A DNA stretch of 10,028 nucleotides from UBA1550 sp049294435 (GTDB lineage: Bacteria > Patescibacteriota > Minisyncoccia > Phycocordibacterales > UBA1550). Made by a program: the position numbers and the translations under genes. Shown piece after piece: positions 1 through 4,975 of this stretch. Each line of letters opens with the position of its first letter. The stretch's first letter is position 1. The notes beneath the pieces are model-generated. The model was not told where the DNA came from, made no database searches, and saw nothing but the letters and a program-made list of their open reading frames with translations. Location: the NCBI GenBank assembly GCA_049294435.1, contig JBAQCU010000062.1, positions 1 to 10,028 on the forward strand, written 5' to 3'.

Positions 1-199
1 TGTACCCTTGAAGCACGCCCTCGATGCCGAGTGCCGCAGCCTTGTATTGACTAGTGCTAGAAGTGTTGAGTGGCGCGGGAACATTTCCGCCTGGTGGCGC
101 AACTGTTGGCGCCGTCCACGCAAAGGCATAACTCATTCCAAAAGAAAGGATGACGGCGAGAGCGGAAACTTTGAGGACGCTTAGTATTTTTGTGGTCAT
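1..199 (-). CDS. Secreted protein of unknown function, N-terminal part (cut by window edge)
   Basis: The frame is open from ATG at 199 to the window edge (66 codons) and continues outside. The product starts MTTKILSVLKVSALAVILSF, a Sec signal peptide: a Lys near the N-terminus, then a hydrophobic core, then a small-residue region ending YAFA before W. After it comes a Pro/Ala/Asn/Thr-rich stretch (APTVAPPGGN, then VPAPLNTSSTSQYK) followed by LGIEGVLQG. This layout, a signal peptide followed by a TAP-PPxGN-PxN-T-Q-K linker, is common in large secreted proteins of Parcubacteria, so I infer an extracellular or surface protein. The start lies 21 nt after the stop of the upstream membrane protein gene, suggesting co-transcription. 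No Shine-Dalgarno is visible upstream (AT-rich TTTAATAATCAATAACACA). The function is unknown because the main body lies outside. Confidence 0.75.
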   Translation of the reverse strand, partial: MTTKILSVLKVSALAVILSFGMSYAFAWTAPTVAPPGGNVPAPLNTSSTSQYKAAALGIEGVLQGY

Positions 200-220
200 T
201 GTGTTATTGATTATTAAATG

Positions 221-664
221 TTACTTTTTTGCCGCAGAGCGCAATGCGTCAAGTTCCTGCACCTGCTCCTCAACTGTTTTTGGGGCAACAATGGTAGCTG
301 GGGTTTGTTGTTTCACTGCTTCGGTTCTTAGTGTGTCAAGGGTTTTTATTTGTGCTTGTACTGTGGTTGTTGGTTGAGATGTTTTCTGCGCTTGATAGGC
401 CGCCCTCAGTTTATCAAGTTCTTCACTTTGAGATTTTATTAGCTTCTCAGCGGCGATTTGTTCCGGAGTTTTTGCTAATGTTGCTTCTGAGCCCCCAGAT
501 GCTTCTTTTGGTTCTGTGTTGTTAGTGCCGTAATAATAGCGGTAAAAAGATATTGTCACAACAAAAAACACAACAACTGTAGCTAAAATAATAACGAGCT
601 TGCTTTTCTTTGAAACTTCGTCCACCGGAGCCATCCAGACTTTAGTGTTAGAATTATTTTCCAT
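221..664 (-). CDS. Single-pass membrane protein with three coiled-coil-like repeats
   Basis: 147 residues. A short polar N-terminus is followed by one transmembrane segment (about residues 22-43, rich in V/I/F), then YRYYYG and a polar, Ala/Gln/Thr-rich tail that should lie outside the cell. The tail repeats one motif three times: QSEELDKLRAA near 79-89, QIKTLDTLRTEA near 105-116 and QVQELDALRSAA near 134-145, spaced 26-29 residues apart. The heptad-like L-D-x-L-R core and the K/E/Q-rich linkers suggest helical or coiled-coil self-association, which is inference. I do not recognise a family. It lies 58 nt after the DUF5666-like gene and 21 nt before the secreted protein gene, so the three form a set of envelope genes. 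A promoter-like sequence lies directly upstream (671-699), and its position would give an almost leaderless mRNA. Confidence 0.75.
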   Translation of the reverse strand: MENNSNTKVWMAPVDEVSKKSKLVIILATVVVFFVVTISFYRYYYGTNNTEPKEASGGSEATLAKTPEQIAAEKLIKSQSEELDKLRAAYQAQKTSQPTTTVQAQIKTLDTLRTEAVKQQTPATIVAPKTVEEQVQELDALRSAAKK

Positions 665-670
665 ACCTAT

Positions 671-699
671 ATTTTATATTAAAAAAACCAAAGCAACAA
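671..699 (-). promoter_or_regulatory. Putative promoter of the coiled-coil membrane protein gene
   Basis: On the minus strand, TTGTTG (694-699) and TAAAAT (671-676) are separated by 17 bp. The distance from the -10 box to the ATG at 664 is only 6 nt, so transcription would begin at or next to the start codon. This fits the absence of a Shine-Dalgarno. The call rests on consensus matches only. Confidence 0.4.
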
Positions 700-722
700 C
701 CCGTAGCGCGAGGATAAGATAA

Positions 723-1277
723 TCAGTGAATTTGTATCTCGCTTGCCGTGAATTTCTTCATCGTTTTGATATTTTCTGTCGCTGCGACTACGAGCGTGTC
801 ACCGACTTTGATACTTGAGGCGTCAACATTGACGCTGGTCGGTTGGGGTAGCTGGGGTGGCACGGCACCTGCGTCTTTTTTACTCATCGCATTTTTCATA
901 AATGCCTCCATTTCTTTTTGAAATGCCTCTGTGTCCCCTTGTGAAATTTTTATTATTTTTGTATCTTTTTCAATACTGACAATACGATCAGCCAGAGTAA
1001 CGTCGTCAAATGGATTCTGCGACTGCGTGCGGATGGTAATTCGATTGCCATTGACCTCGGTGACGGTGCCCGAGATGGTGCGGATGTCGTCAGGGGTGTT
1101 GAATATCATTCCCATTGGACTCTCTAGTACTCGCTTCTTTGCGGCATCAAAACCGGCATGGTAGGTGCCTCCACCTATTACGAATGATGCGCCTGCTCCC
1201 AGGGCGATGCCGACGATGAGTGTCCCGATGTACTGCGTGGTGTGTGATGGGCAAATGAGCGGTGTTTGTGGTTCCAT
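723..1277 (-). CDS. Membrane-anchored DUF5666-like protein
   Basis: 184 residues. The N-terminus (MEPQTPLICPSHTTQYIG) is followed by one hydrophobic, Gly/Ala-rich transmembrane segment (about residues 16-36). The outside part holds ISGTVTEVNGNRITIRTQ (about 68-85), the beta pattern typical of DUF5666-type domains, and ends with IKVGDTLVVAATEN...FTASEIQIH, the second half of that pattern. Between them lies a charged insertion (QKEMEAFMKNAMSKKD) and a Pro-rich linker. DUF5666-like proteins are frequent in Patescibacteria and their function is unknown; a small extracytoplasmic beta domain is the safest statement. It is the first gene of the left-hand envelope cluster. The 5' leader is AT-rich, with an 8-bp tandem repeat and no Shine-Dalgarno. 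The start ATG at 1277 is the only one that keeps the membrane anchor in full. Confidence 0.75.
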   Translation of the reverse strand: MEPQTPLICPSHTTQYIGTLIVGIALGAGASFVIGGGTYHAGFDAAKKRVLESPMGMIFNTPDDIRTISGTVTEVNGNRITIRTQSQNPFDDVTLADRIVSIEKDTKIIKISQGDTEAFQKEMEAFMKNAMSKKDAGAVPPQLPQPTSVNVDASSIKVGDTLVVAATENIKTMKKFTASEIQIH

Positions 1278-1282
1278 AAATT

Positions 1283-1306
1283 AAAAACTAAAAAACTAAA
1301 AAACTT
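1283..1306. repeat. Three tandem 8-bp units in the 5' leader
   Basis: The plus strand reads AAAAACTA, AAAAACTA, AAAAACTT in direct succession between the promoter and the ATG of the DUF5666-like gene. In the mRNA this is a U-rich tract just before the start codon. Repeats of this kind can change copy number by slippage. Confidence 0.6.
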
Positions 1307-1321
1307 ATTGATATGCTTTTA

Positions 1322-1351
1322 ATTATACCGCAAAGACGAGGAGCGCCGCAA
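1322..1351 (-). promoter_or_regulatory. Putative promoter of the DUF5666-like gene
   Basis: A perfect TATAAT -10 box lies at 1322-1327 on the minus strand, with TTGCGG at 1346-1351 (18-bp spacer). The leader to the ATG at 1277 would be about 38 nt. The promoter overlaps the end of the possible small membrane ORF. The -35 match is weak. Confidence 0.4.
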
Positions 1352-1418
1352 GCACAATGAGAGCGGTTATCCACAGGATGGTCGAAGTGTGCTTATGGCG
1401 TCCGAGTGCCGTCGGTAT
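1323..1418 (-). pseudogene. Possible truncated small membrane protein end
   Basis: A minus-strand frame ending with TAA at 1323-1325 encodes 31 residues: IPTALGRHKHTSTILWITAL followed by IVLAALLVFAV. This is a basic stretch followed by about 20 hydrophobic residues, as in a tail-anchored or single-span protein. There is no ATG, GTG or TTG in a plausible position, and reading upstream enters the inverted-repeat element (1422-1559) and meets a stop. The likely explanation is that the element landed in the 5' part of a small gene, leaving its 3' end. It could also be chance coding potential; the composition is protein-like but the length is small. Confidence 0.3.
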
Positions 1419-1421
1419 ATG

Positions 1422-1559
1422 ATACTTTGAATTACGAAACTACTTATAATTCTGTCTTTGCGAGTGCGAAGCGCGTGGCAATCCAGGATAAACACATAGA
1501 TTGCCACGTCTGAGTACCGACTCGCAATGACAGAAATAGAGTTCCGTAATTCAAAGTAT
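1422..1559. mobile_element. MITE-like element with 20-bp terminal inverted repeats
   Basis: The left end ATACTTTGAATTACGAAACT (1422-1441) is the reverse complement of the right end (1540-1559) with one mismatch. A second nested inverted pair sits inside: the 15 bases at 1450-1464 (TTCTGTCTTTGCGAG) against 1521-1535 (one mismatch). A third pair, GTGGCAATC/GATTGCCAC, lies around 1475-1507. The whole 138 bp can fold into one long hairpin. It has no coding capacity. The same end sequence recurs at 8743-8762, and the internal GATTGCC...CTCGCAATGACA half recurs in the rplD 3' end. It lies between the map remnant and the truncated membrane ORF. I infer a non-autonomous element; no transposase is in the window. 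Confidence 0.7.
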
Positions 1560-1578
1560 GTAAAACTGTTGCCACTAT

Positions 1579-1689
1579 TTAATATCGCTTAATCAGAATT
1601 TCTGCATCGCCGTCGGTGATGAGGATGGTATGTTCGAAGTGCGCAGAACGTTTGTGGTCACGGGTAACATAGGTGTAGCCATCGGGCAA
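1579..1689 (-). pseudogene. map: C-terminal remnant of type I methionine aminopeptidase
   Basis: The last 36 codons plus TAA survive. They encode LPDGYTYVTRDHKRSAHFEH then TILITDGDAEILIKRY. This matches the C-terminus of type I methionine aminopeptidases, whose consensus runs DGW-V-T-D---SAQ-EHT--VT--G-EILT. The glutamate in FEHT is the equivalent of the metal ligand Glu235 of the E. coli enzyme. An in-frame TAA directly precedes the first Leu and there is no start codon, so about 85 percent of the gene is missing. The other metal ligands and the pita-bread core are absent, so it cannot be active. In most bacteria map lies at the end of the spc cluster (secY-adk-map). Finding its tail right behind the rplB terminator suggests the S10-spc locus was cut and rejoined here. 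Confidence 0.75.
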
Positions 1690-1710
1690 TTATACAATGC
1701 ACAGTAGCTG

Positions 1711-1752
1711 TACACAACAAAAAGCCCAGCAACCGAAGGTTGCTGGGCTTTG
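1711..1752 (-). terminator. Intrinsic terminator of the tuf-rplB operon
   Basis: The stem AAAGCCCAGCAACC (1721-1734) pairs perfectly with 1738-1751 (14 bp) around a GAA loop. In minus-strand transcripts it is followed by UUUUUGUUGUG. It begins 39 nt after the rplB stop and is the strongest terminator in the window. It closes the ribosomal protein operon after rplB. Confidence 0.85.
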
Positions 1753-1790
1753 CGGACTACTCTAAATTCAACATTCTATATTCCTTCAAA

Positions 1791-2630
1791 CTACTTTGAC
1801 CGCTTGGTCTTCCTTCGAGCTACAATTAGATTGTTTGAATACTTCTTTGGTGAACGTGTCTTTCTACCTCCGGTTACCTTCCCGTACTTTGTCTTTGGGC
1901 GTTTTGTTCCGCGACCTTGGCGTCCTTCACCTCCACCGTATGGGTGGTCTACAGGGTTCTTTGCCCCTCCACGAACTGTTGGGCGAATGCCGAGCCAACG
2001 GTTACGTCCTGCCTTACCAATATTTCTATGCTTGTATTCCTCGTTGGAAACAGCGCCGATTGATGCCCACACATTTTCTGAAACCTTTCGGATTTCTCCT
2101 GATGGCATCTTCAGGTGGCTTTGACCGCGGTCATTCGCAACAACTTCTGCATAGTTTCCGGCTGAACGCGCAATACGCGCGCCTCCGTTTGGCTGAAGCT
2201 CAATGTTGAACACAAATGTTCCAACAGGAAGCTTGCGCAAAATAGTACGGTTGCCTGGCTTTAGAGGAGCTTCCTCTGAAGTAATAACACTGTCCCCTAC
2301 TTTGATTCCCTGAGGAAGAAGGTTGTAACGACGCTCTCCGTCTGCGTAGCAGATGACACCAATAAAACCTGAGCGGTTTGGGTCATACTCAACAGTCTCA
2401 ACCTTTGCAGGAATATTAATTTTATCAAAACGGAAATCAATTTCGCGGAACGAACGCTTGTGCCCACCACCCTTGTGCTGTGTAGTGATGCGACCAAATG
2501 CATTGCGTCCAGAACCACGGCGAAAGCCTGTGGTGAGAGCCTTCAAAGGCTCGTTTGTGGTAAGCACACCGCGATACGTTACCGTAGCAGTTTGGCGATT
2601 TGATGGTGTTGTTGGTTTAAACTTTTTCAT
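1791..2630 (-). CDS. rplB: 50S ribosomal protein uL2 (L2)
   Basis: 279 residues, close to the usual 273-277. uL2 is a primary 23S rRNA-binding protein near the peptidyl transferase centre and an inter-subunit bridge. Visible family signatures: N-terminal KPTTPSNRQTAT; FRRGSGRNAFGRITTQHKGG; KINIPAKVETVEYDPNRSGF; and the C-terminal RWLGIRPTVRGGAKNPVDHP followed by YGGGEGRQGRG. The histidine in VDHP, equivalent to E. coli His229 (mature numbering), is kept. The following His of the nearly universal DHPHGGG motif is Tyr. The C-terminus is strongly basic (KYSNNLIVARRKTKRSK). ATG at 2630 is 2 nt after the rplW stop, so translation is probably coupled. It is the last gene of the operon: no rpsS follows, and a terminator lies 39 nt downstream. 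Confidence 0.97.
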   Translation of the reverse strand: MKKFKPTTPSNRQTATVTYRGVLTTNEPLKALTTGFRRGSGRNAFGRITTQHKGGGHKRSFREIDFRFDKINIPAKVETVEYDPNRSGFIGVICYADGERRYNLLPQGIKVGDSVITSEEAPLKPGNRTILRKLPVGTFVFNIELQPNGGARIARSAGNYAEVVANDRGQSHLKMPSGEIRKVSENVWASIGAVSNEEYKHRNIGKAGRNRWLGIRPTVRGGAKNPVDHPYGGGEGRQGRGTKRPKTKYGKVTGGRKTRSPKKYSNNLIVARRKTKRSK

Positions 2631-2632
2631 GA

Positions 2633-2968
2633 TTATAGGATTTCAATCTTATCACCTTTTTTAAGCGTGACCAACGCCTTGCGAAGACCTGACTTCACTC
2701 CTTTGCGATTGCGAACAAACACACGAGTATCAGGAAGATTTATAATGTTCACACGCGTTGGCGTTACACTGTAAAGCGCCTGAATTGCTTTTGCAATCTC
2801 AATCTTGTTTGTATCCTTTGCAACCTCAAACACGTAGGTTCCTTTTTCAGCAAGAATAGCAGCCTTCTCGGTAATATGTGGACGCACCAGAGAGTACACA
2901 CGCTCGCCGAGAGCTGTTCCTTCTTTCTTTACCTTAACCTCTTTTGTTGTTTTTGTAAAAATGGCCAT
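2633..2968 (-). CDS. rplW: 50S ribosomal protein uL23 (L23)
   Basis: 111 residues against the usual 95-105. An extra basic N-terminus of about 28 residues (MAIFTKTTKEVKVKKEGTAL) precedes the family core, which starts at VRPHITEKAA. Then come YVFEVAKDTNKIEIAKAIQA and the C-terminal KGVKSGLRKALVTLKKGDKI. uL23 lies at the polypeptide exit and is the docking site for trigger factor and SRP. It follows rplD by 11 nt and precedes rplB by 2 nt. No Shine-Dalgarno is clear (AATAATTTCTACCATT), so initiation may rely on coupling. The N-terminal extension resembles those on other ribosomal proteins of this group, here also rpsJ. Confidence 0.95.
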   Translation of the reverse strand: MAIFTKTTKEVKVKKEGTALGERVYSLVRPHITEKAAILAEKGTYVFEVAKDTNKIEIAKAIQALYSVTPTRVNIINLPDTRVFVRNRKGVKSGLRKALVTLKKGDKIEIL

Positions 2969-2979
2969 AATGGTAGAAA

Positions 2980-3696
2980 TTATTTATCAATACTGGATTG
3001 CCGCGTCGGAGTACCTTCTCGCAATGACAACGATGTTGTCAGTTTGCCCTCAATAAAACTAATAGCTTTCTCTGGACTCACAATCACGACATATTTGTGG
3101 TTCAAGAGATCAACTGGGTTCATATTCTCTACTGCGTCAAATTCAACGTTCCCAAAGTTTGCAAAGCTCTTTGATACAGCATCTGATTTCTCACTTGTAG
3201 CAAAATAGGCAGCGTTCTTGCGCTTTGTAAGCATCTTTTCAAAACCTTTCACTCCCGCAAGAGCAGAGAGAATACCCTTTGCCTCCGCAGTTTTTGGTTC
3301 CTTTATTGAGATACTATCAACGAAAAGTACCTCTCCATTTCGCATCTTTTCAGAGAGCACAGTGTAGAGTGCCTTTGCGCGAACCTTTTTATTGATCTTC
3401 TTTGAATAATCCTTTTCATTCATTGGGCCGTGTGTAACTCCACCGTGACGCCAAATAGGTGAACGTGATGAACCGTGTCGAGCGCGACCAGTACCTTTCT
3501 GAGCCCAAGGCTTCTTGCCACCGCCAGAAACATCACTGCGGTCCTTTGCCTGTGCTGATGAAGTGCGCGCGTTTGAGCGCATAGACTCCACGACTTGGTG
3601 CACCAAATCACCATTCCATGAAAGTCCCCAAACCTTTTCGTTCAAGGCAATCTTTCCTGCTTCTTTTCCTTTTGTATTGTAAATTTTTGCTTCCAT
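2980..3696 (-). CDS. rplD: 50S ribosomal protein uL4 (L4) with repeat-coded C-terminal tail
   Basis: 238 residues, longer than the typical 200-215. uL4 binds 23S rRNA and reaches into the exit tunnel with a basic loop, visible here as GGGKKPWAQKGTGRARHGSS at about residues 58-77; mutations at the equivalent loop in E. coli (Lys63) affect macrolide response. The globular part includes PIWRHGGVTHGP, KVRAKALYTVLSEK and the late VDLLNHKYVVIVSPEKAISF. After EGKL the protein adds about 19 residues, TTSLSLREGTPTRQSSIDK. The DNA for most of that tail (2996-3029) is half of the dispersed palindromic repeat. Native uL4 should therefore end near residue 219, and the tail is acquired. It starts 11 nt after the rplC stop. 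No strong Shine-Dalgarno is visible. Confidence 0.95.
   Translation of the reverse strand: MEAKIYNTKGKEAGKIALNEKVWGLSWNGDLVHQVVESMRSNARTSSAQAKDRSDVSGGGKKPWAQKGTGRARHGSSRSPIWRHGGVTHGPMNEKDYSKKINKKVRAKALYTVLSEKMRNGEVLFVDSISIKEPKTAEAKGILSALAGVKGFEKMLTKRKNAAYFATSEKSDAVSKSFANFGNVEFDAVENMNPVDLLNHKYVVIVSPEKAISFIEGKLTTSLSLREGTPTRQSSIDK
2996..3029. repeat. Half of the dispersed palindromic repeat inside the rplD 3' end
   Basis: These 34 bases (GATTGCCGCGTCGGAGTACC...CTCGCAATGACA) match 1499-1532 of the inverted-repeat element at 30 of 34 positions by eye. They also resemble the ends of the repeat at 6513-6597. They lie wholly within the rplD reading frame, shortly before its stop. Confidence 0.8.
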
Positions 3697-3707
3697 GTTA
3701 GTAAAGA

Positions 3708-4340
3708 TTATTTAGTAGCAGTTGCCTTAATTTCGAGAAGCGCGCCCTTCACTCCTGGCACGCAACCAGATACGAGAATCTTGCCGTTAGTAGTGTCAAC
3801 ACCTAGAACACGTAAACCTTTTACAGTAATACGGTCTCCACCCATACGTCCTGCCATACGACGACCTTTTGAGATTTTCTGTTGACCTGTTGAACCAATA
3901 GAACCAGGCTCACGCTCTGAGTGCTTCTGTCCGTGAGTACGTGAACCTCCATGGAAACCATGACGCTTCACTACACCCTGGAAGCCCTTACCTTTTGATG
4001 TTCCTGAAATAGTAACTTCATCACCAATCTCAAAAACAGACGCATCTACAACGTCGCCCTTTTTCCATGCGCTTCCATCATCAACACGAAATTCGCGTAT
4101 GGTCATAAAAAGACCTAAATCTTTTGTATGACCTTGAACTGCTTTTGAAATGTTTTTTACAGCGCGAGCACCAAAGCCTACTTGAACAGCATCGTATCCA
4201 TCGCTCTCTTTCGACTTGACCTGTGTAATAGACACTGGCCCAACCGAAAGAAGTGTACTAGCCACTGCACGCCCGTCGGAACCGACGAACGAGAACATAC
4301 TTTCTTTTTTTCCTAAAATAAATTTCATATCGGTAACCAT
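3708..4340 (-). CDS. rplC: 50S ribosomal protein uL3 (L3)
   Basis: 210 residues from ATG 4340, or 206 from ATG 4328 (MKFILGKKESMFSF), which matches the usual start of the family (MKFILGKK-GM). uL3 initiates large-subunit assembly and reaches the peptidyl transferase centre. Signatures: VTISGTSKGKGFQGVVKRHG, then SRTHGQKHSEREPGSIGSTG and GRRMAGRMGGDRITVKGLRV. Start choice is open. GAGGAG at 4352-4357 is 11 nt from ATG 4340 but 23 nt from ATG 4328. It is optimally placed for a 6-codon frame at 4345 whose TGA overlaps ATG 4328. A gap of about 130 nt separates it from rpsJ, unusual inside an S10 cluster, and a hairpin there covers the ribosome binding site. Confidence 0.96.
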   Translation of the reverse strand: MVTDMKFILGKKESMFSFVGSDGRAVASTLLSVGPVSITQVKSKESDGYDAVQVGFGARAVKNISKAVQGHTKDLGLFMTIREFRVDDGSAWKKGDVVDASVFEIGDEVTISGTSKGKGFQGVVKRHGFHGGSRTHGQKHSEREPGSIGSTGQQKISKGRRMAGRMGGDRITVKGLRVLGVDTTNGKILVSGCVPGVKGALLEIKATATK

Positions 4341-4345
4341 TGCAT
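4325..4345 (-). other. Possible leader minicistron coupled to rplC
   Basis: ATG at 4345 opens a 6-codon frame (MQWLPI, TGA 4325-4327). Its stop overlaps ATG 4328 of rplC in the arrangement ATGA. The Shine-Dalgarno GAGGAG (4352-4357) is 6 nt away, better spaced for this ATG than for either rplC start. This geometry allows translational coupling of rplC. It may be chance, since three ATGs lie within 18 nt. Confidence 0.3.
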
Positions 4346-4348
4346 TCT

Positions 4349-4364
4349 AATCTCCTCAGAGATT
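4349..4364 (-). promoter_or_regulatory. Hairpin over the rplC ribosome binding site
   Basis: AATCTC and GAGATT pair perfectly (6 bp) around TGAG in the minus-strand RNA. The Shine-Dalgarno GAGGAG lies in the loop and 3' arm, so the hairpin would hide part of it. The remainder of the rpsJ-rplC gap (4365-4469) holds a purine-rich tract near 4398-4420 and two TTGACA-like boxes (4424-4429 and 4452-4457) without convincing -10 partners. Confidence 0.4.
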
Positions 4365-4469
4365 GAGTGTTGGTATTTTAATTAGCTGAATAAACTTTCT
4401 ACTTCTTCCTCTCCCTGCACCCTTGTCAAATGTCCGCGAAGCGGTGTCAGTTGTCAATTGTTCTCCCTC

Positions 4470-4844
4470 CTACATCATCTTCACATCAATATTCACACCT
4501 GATGGGAGCGAAAGGTTGGTGAGAGCCTCAACAACTTTTGCGTTCGGATTTAGTATGTCAATCAACCTTTTGTGAACACGCATTTCAAACTGCTCACGCG
4601 CGTTCTTATAAATGAATGCTGAGCGAAGTACGGTGTACTTCTTGATTTCAGTAGGAAGTGGCATTGGCCCAATGACTTCGGCATCGTAACGAAGCGCGGT
4701 ATCCACAATCTGCTTTACAGAGTTGTCTAGCACTTTGTTTTCGTACGCGCGCACGCGAATACGAAGCTTGTGCATTACTTCTTTGTCGGCAACCTTCTTG
4801 GTTACAGATTTTTTCGTGGCTGGCTTTTTTGTTGCTGTTGTCAT
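4470..4844 (-). CDS. rpsJ: 30S ribosomal protein uS10 (S10)
   Basis: 124 residues, about 20 more than usual. The family core begins near residue 24 with MHKLRIRVRAYE and shows EVIGPMPLPTEIKKYTVLRS, AREQFEMRVHKRLIDILNP and LPSGVNIDV. uS10 belongs to the head of the small subunit; its free form with NusB takes part in antitermination. The N-terminal extension, TTATKKPATKKSVTKKVADK, is Lys/Ala/Thr-rich and low-complexity, as often seen in Parcubacterial ribosomal proteins. ATG 4844 is the longest start. ATG at codon 24 (position 4775), preceded by AAAGAAGTA, would give a normal-length uS10 and cannot be excluded. It follows tuf after 131 nt that contain a large stem-loop. Confidence 0.95.
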   Translation of the reverse strand: MTTATKKPATKKSVTKKVADKEVMHKLRIRVRAYENKVLDNSVKQIVDTALRYDAEVIGPMPLPTEIKKYTVLRSAFIYKNAREQFEMRVHKRLIDILNPNAKVVEALTNLSLPSGVNIDVKMM

Positions 4845-4871
4845 GGCTGATTTTGTTTTTCCTCAGAGCGA

Positions 4872-4966
4872 GCCAATTTTATTTTTAGGGGGTTGCGAGC
4901 GCGACGGCGCGAGCACTTCAGGATTTTTTAAGCTTCAAAAAATCCGTACCCTAAAAAGAAATTGGC
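4872..4966. repeat. Large nested stem-loop between tuf and rpsJ
   Basis: The outer arms 4872-4890 (GCCAATTTTATTTTTAGGG) and 4949-4966 pair over 17 bp with one mismatch and one bulge. Inside, GGATTTTTT (4921-4929) pairs with AAAAAATCC (4937-4945) around a 7-nt loop. Between the left outer arm and the inner hairpin lies a GCGAGCGCGACGGCGCGAGC stretch. It fills nearly the whole tuf-rpsJ gap. It could act as an RNA processing or stability element or lower transcription beyond tuf; it lacks the simple stem plus U-run of an intrinsic terminator. Confidence 0.6.
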
Positions 4967-4975
4967 GAGCGGTCT

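Noticed and set aside
1283..1560. CRISPR-like or tRNA-like structure among the repeats of the left intergenic region
   Set aside because: The repeats are inverted pairs rather than regularly spaced direct repeats, and no cloverleaf with conserved T-loop sequence can be formed.
1750..2209. Plus-strand open frames opposite rplB
   Set aside because: They are antisense to an unambiguous uL2 gene and have no initiation signals.
4424..4457. Two TTGACA boxes suggesting an internal promoter before rplC
   Set aside because: At 16-19 bp spacing only GACATT- and AGAAGT-like sequences are found, so no acceptable -10 exists.
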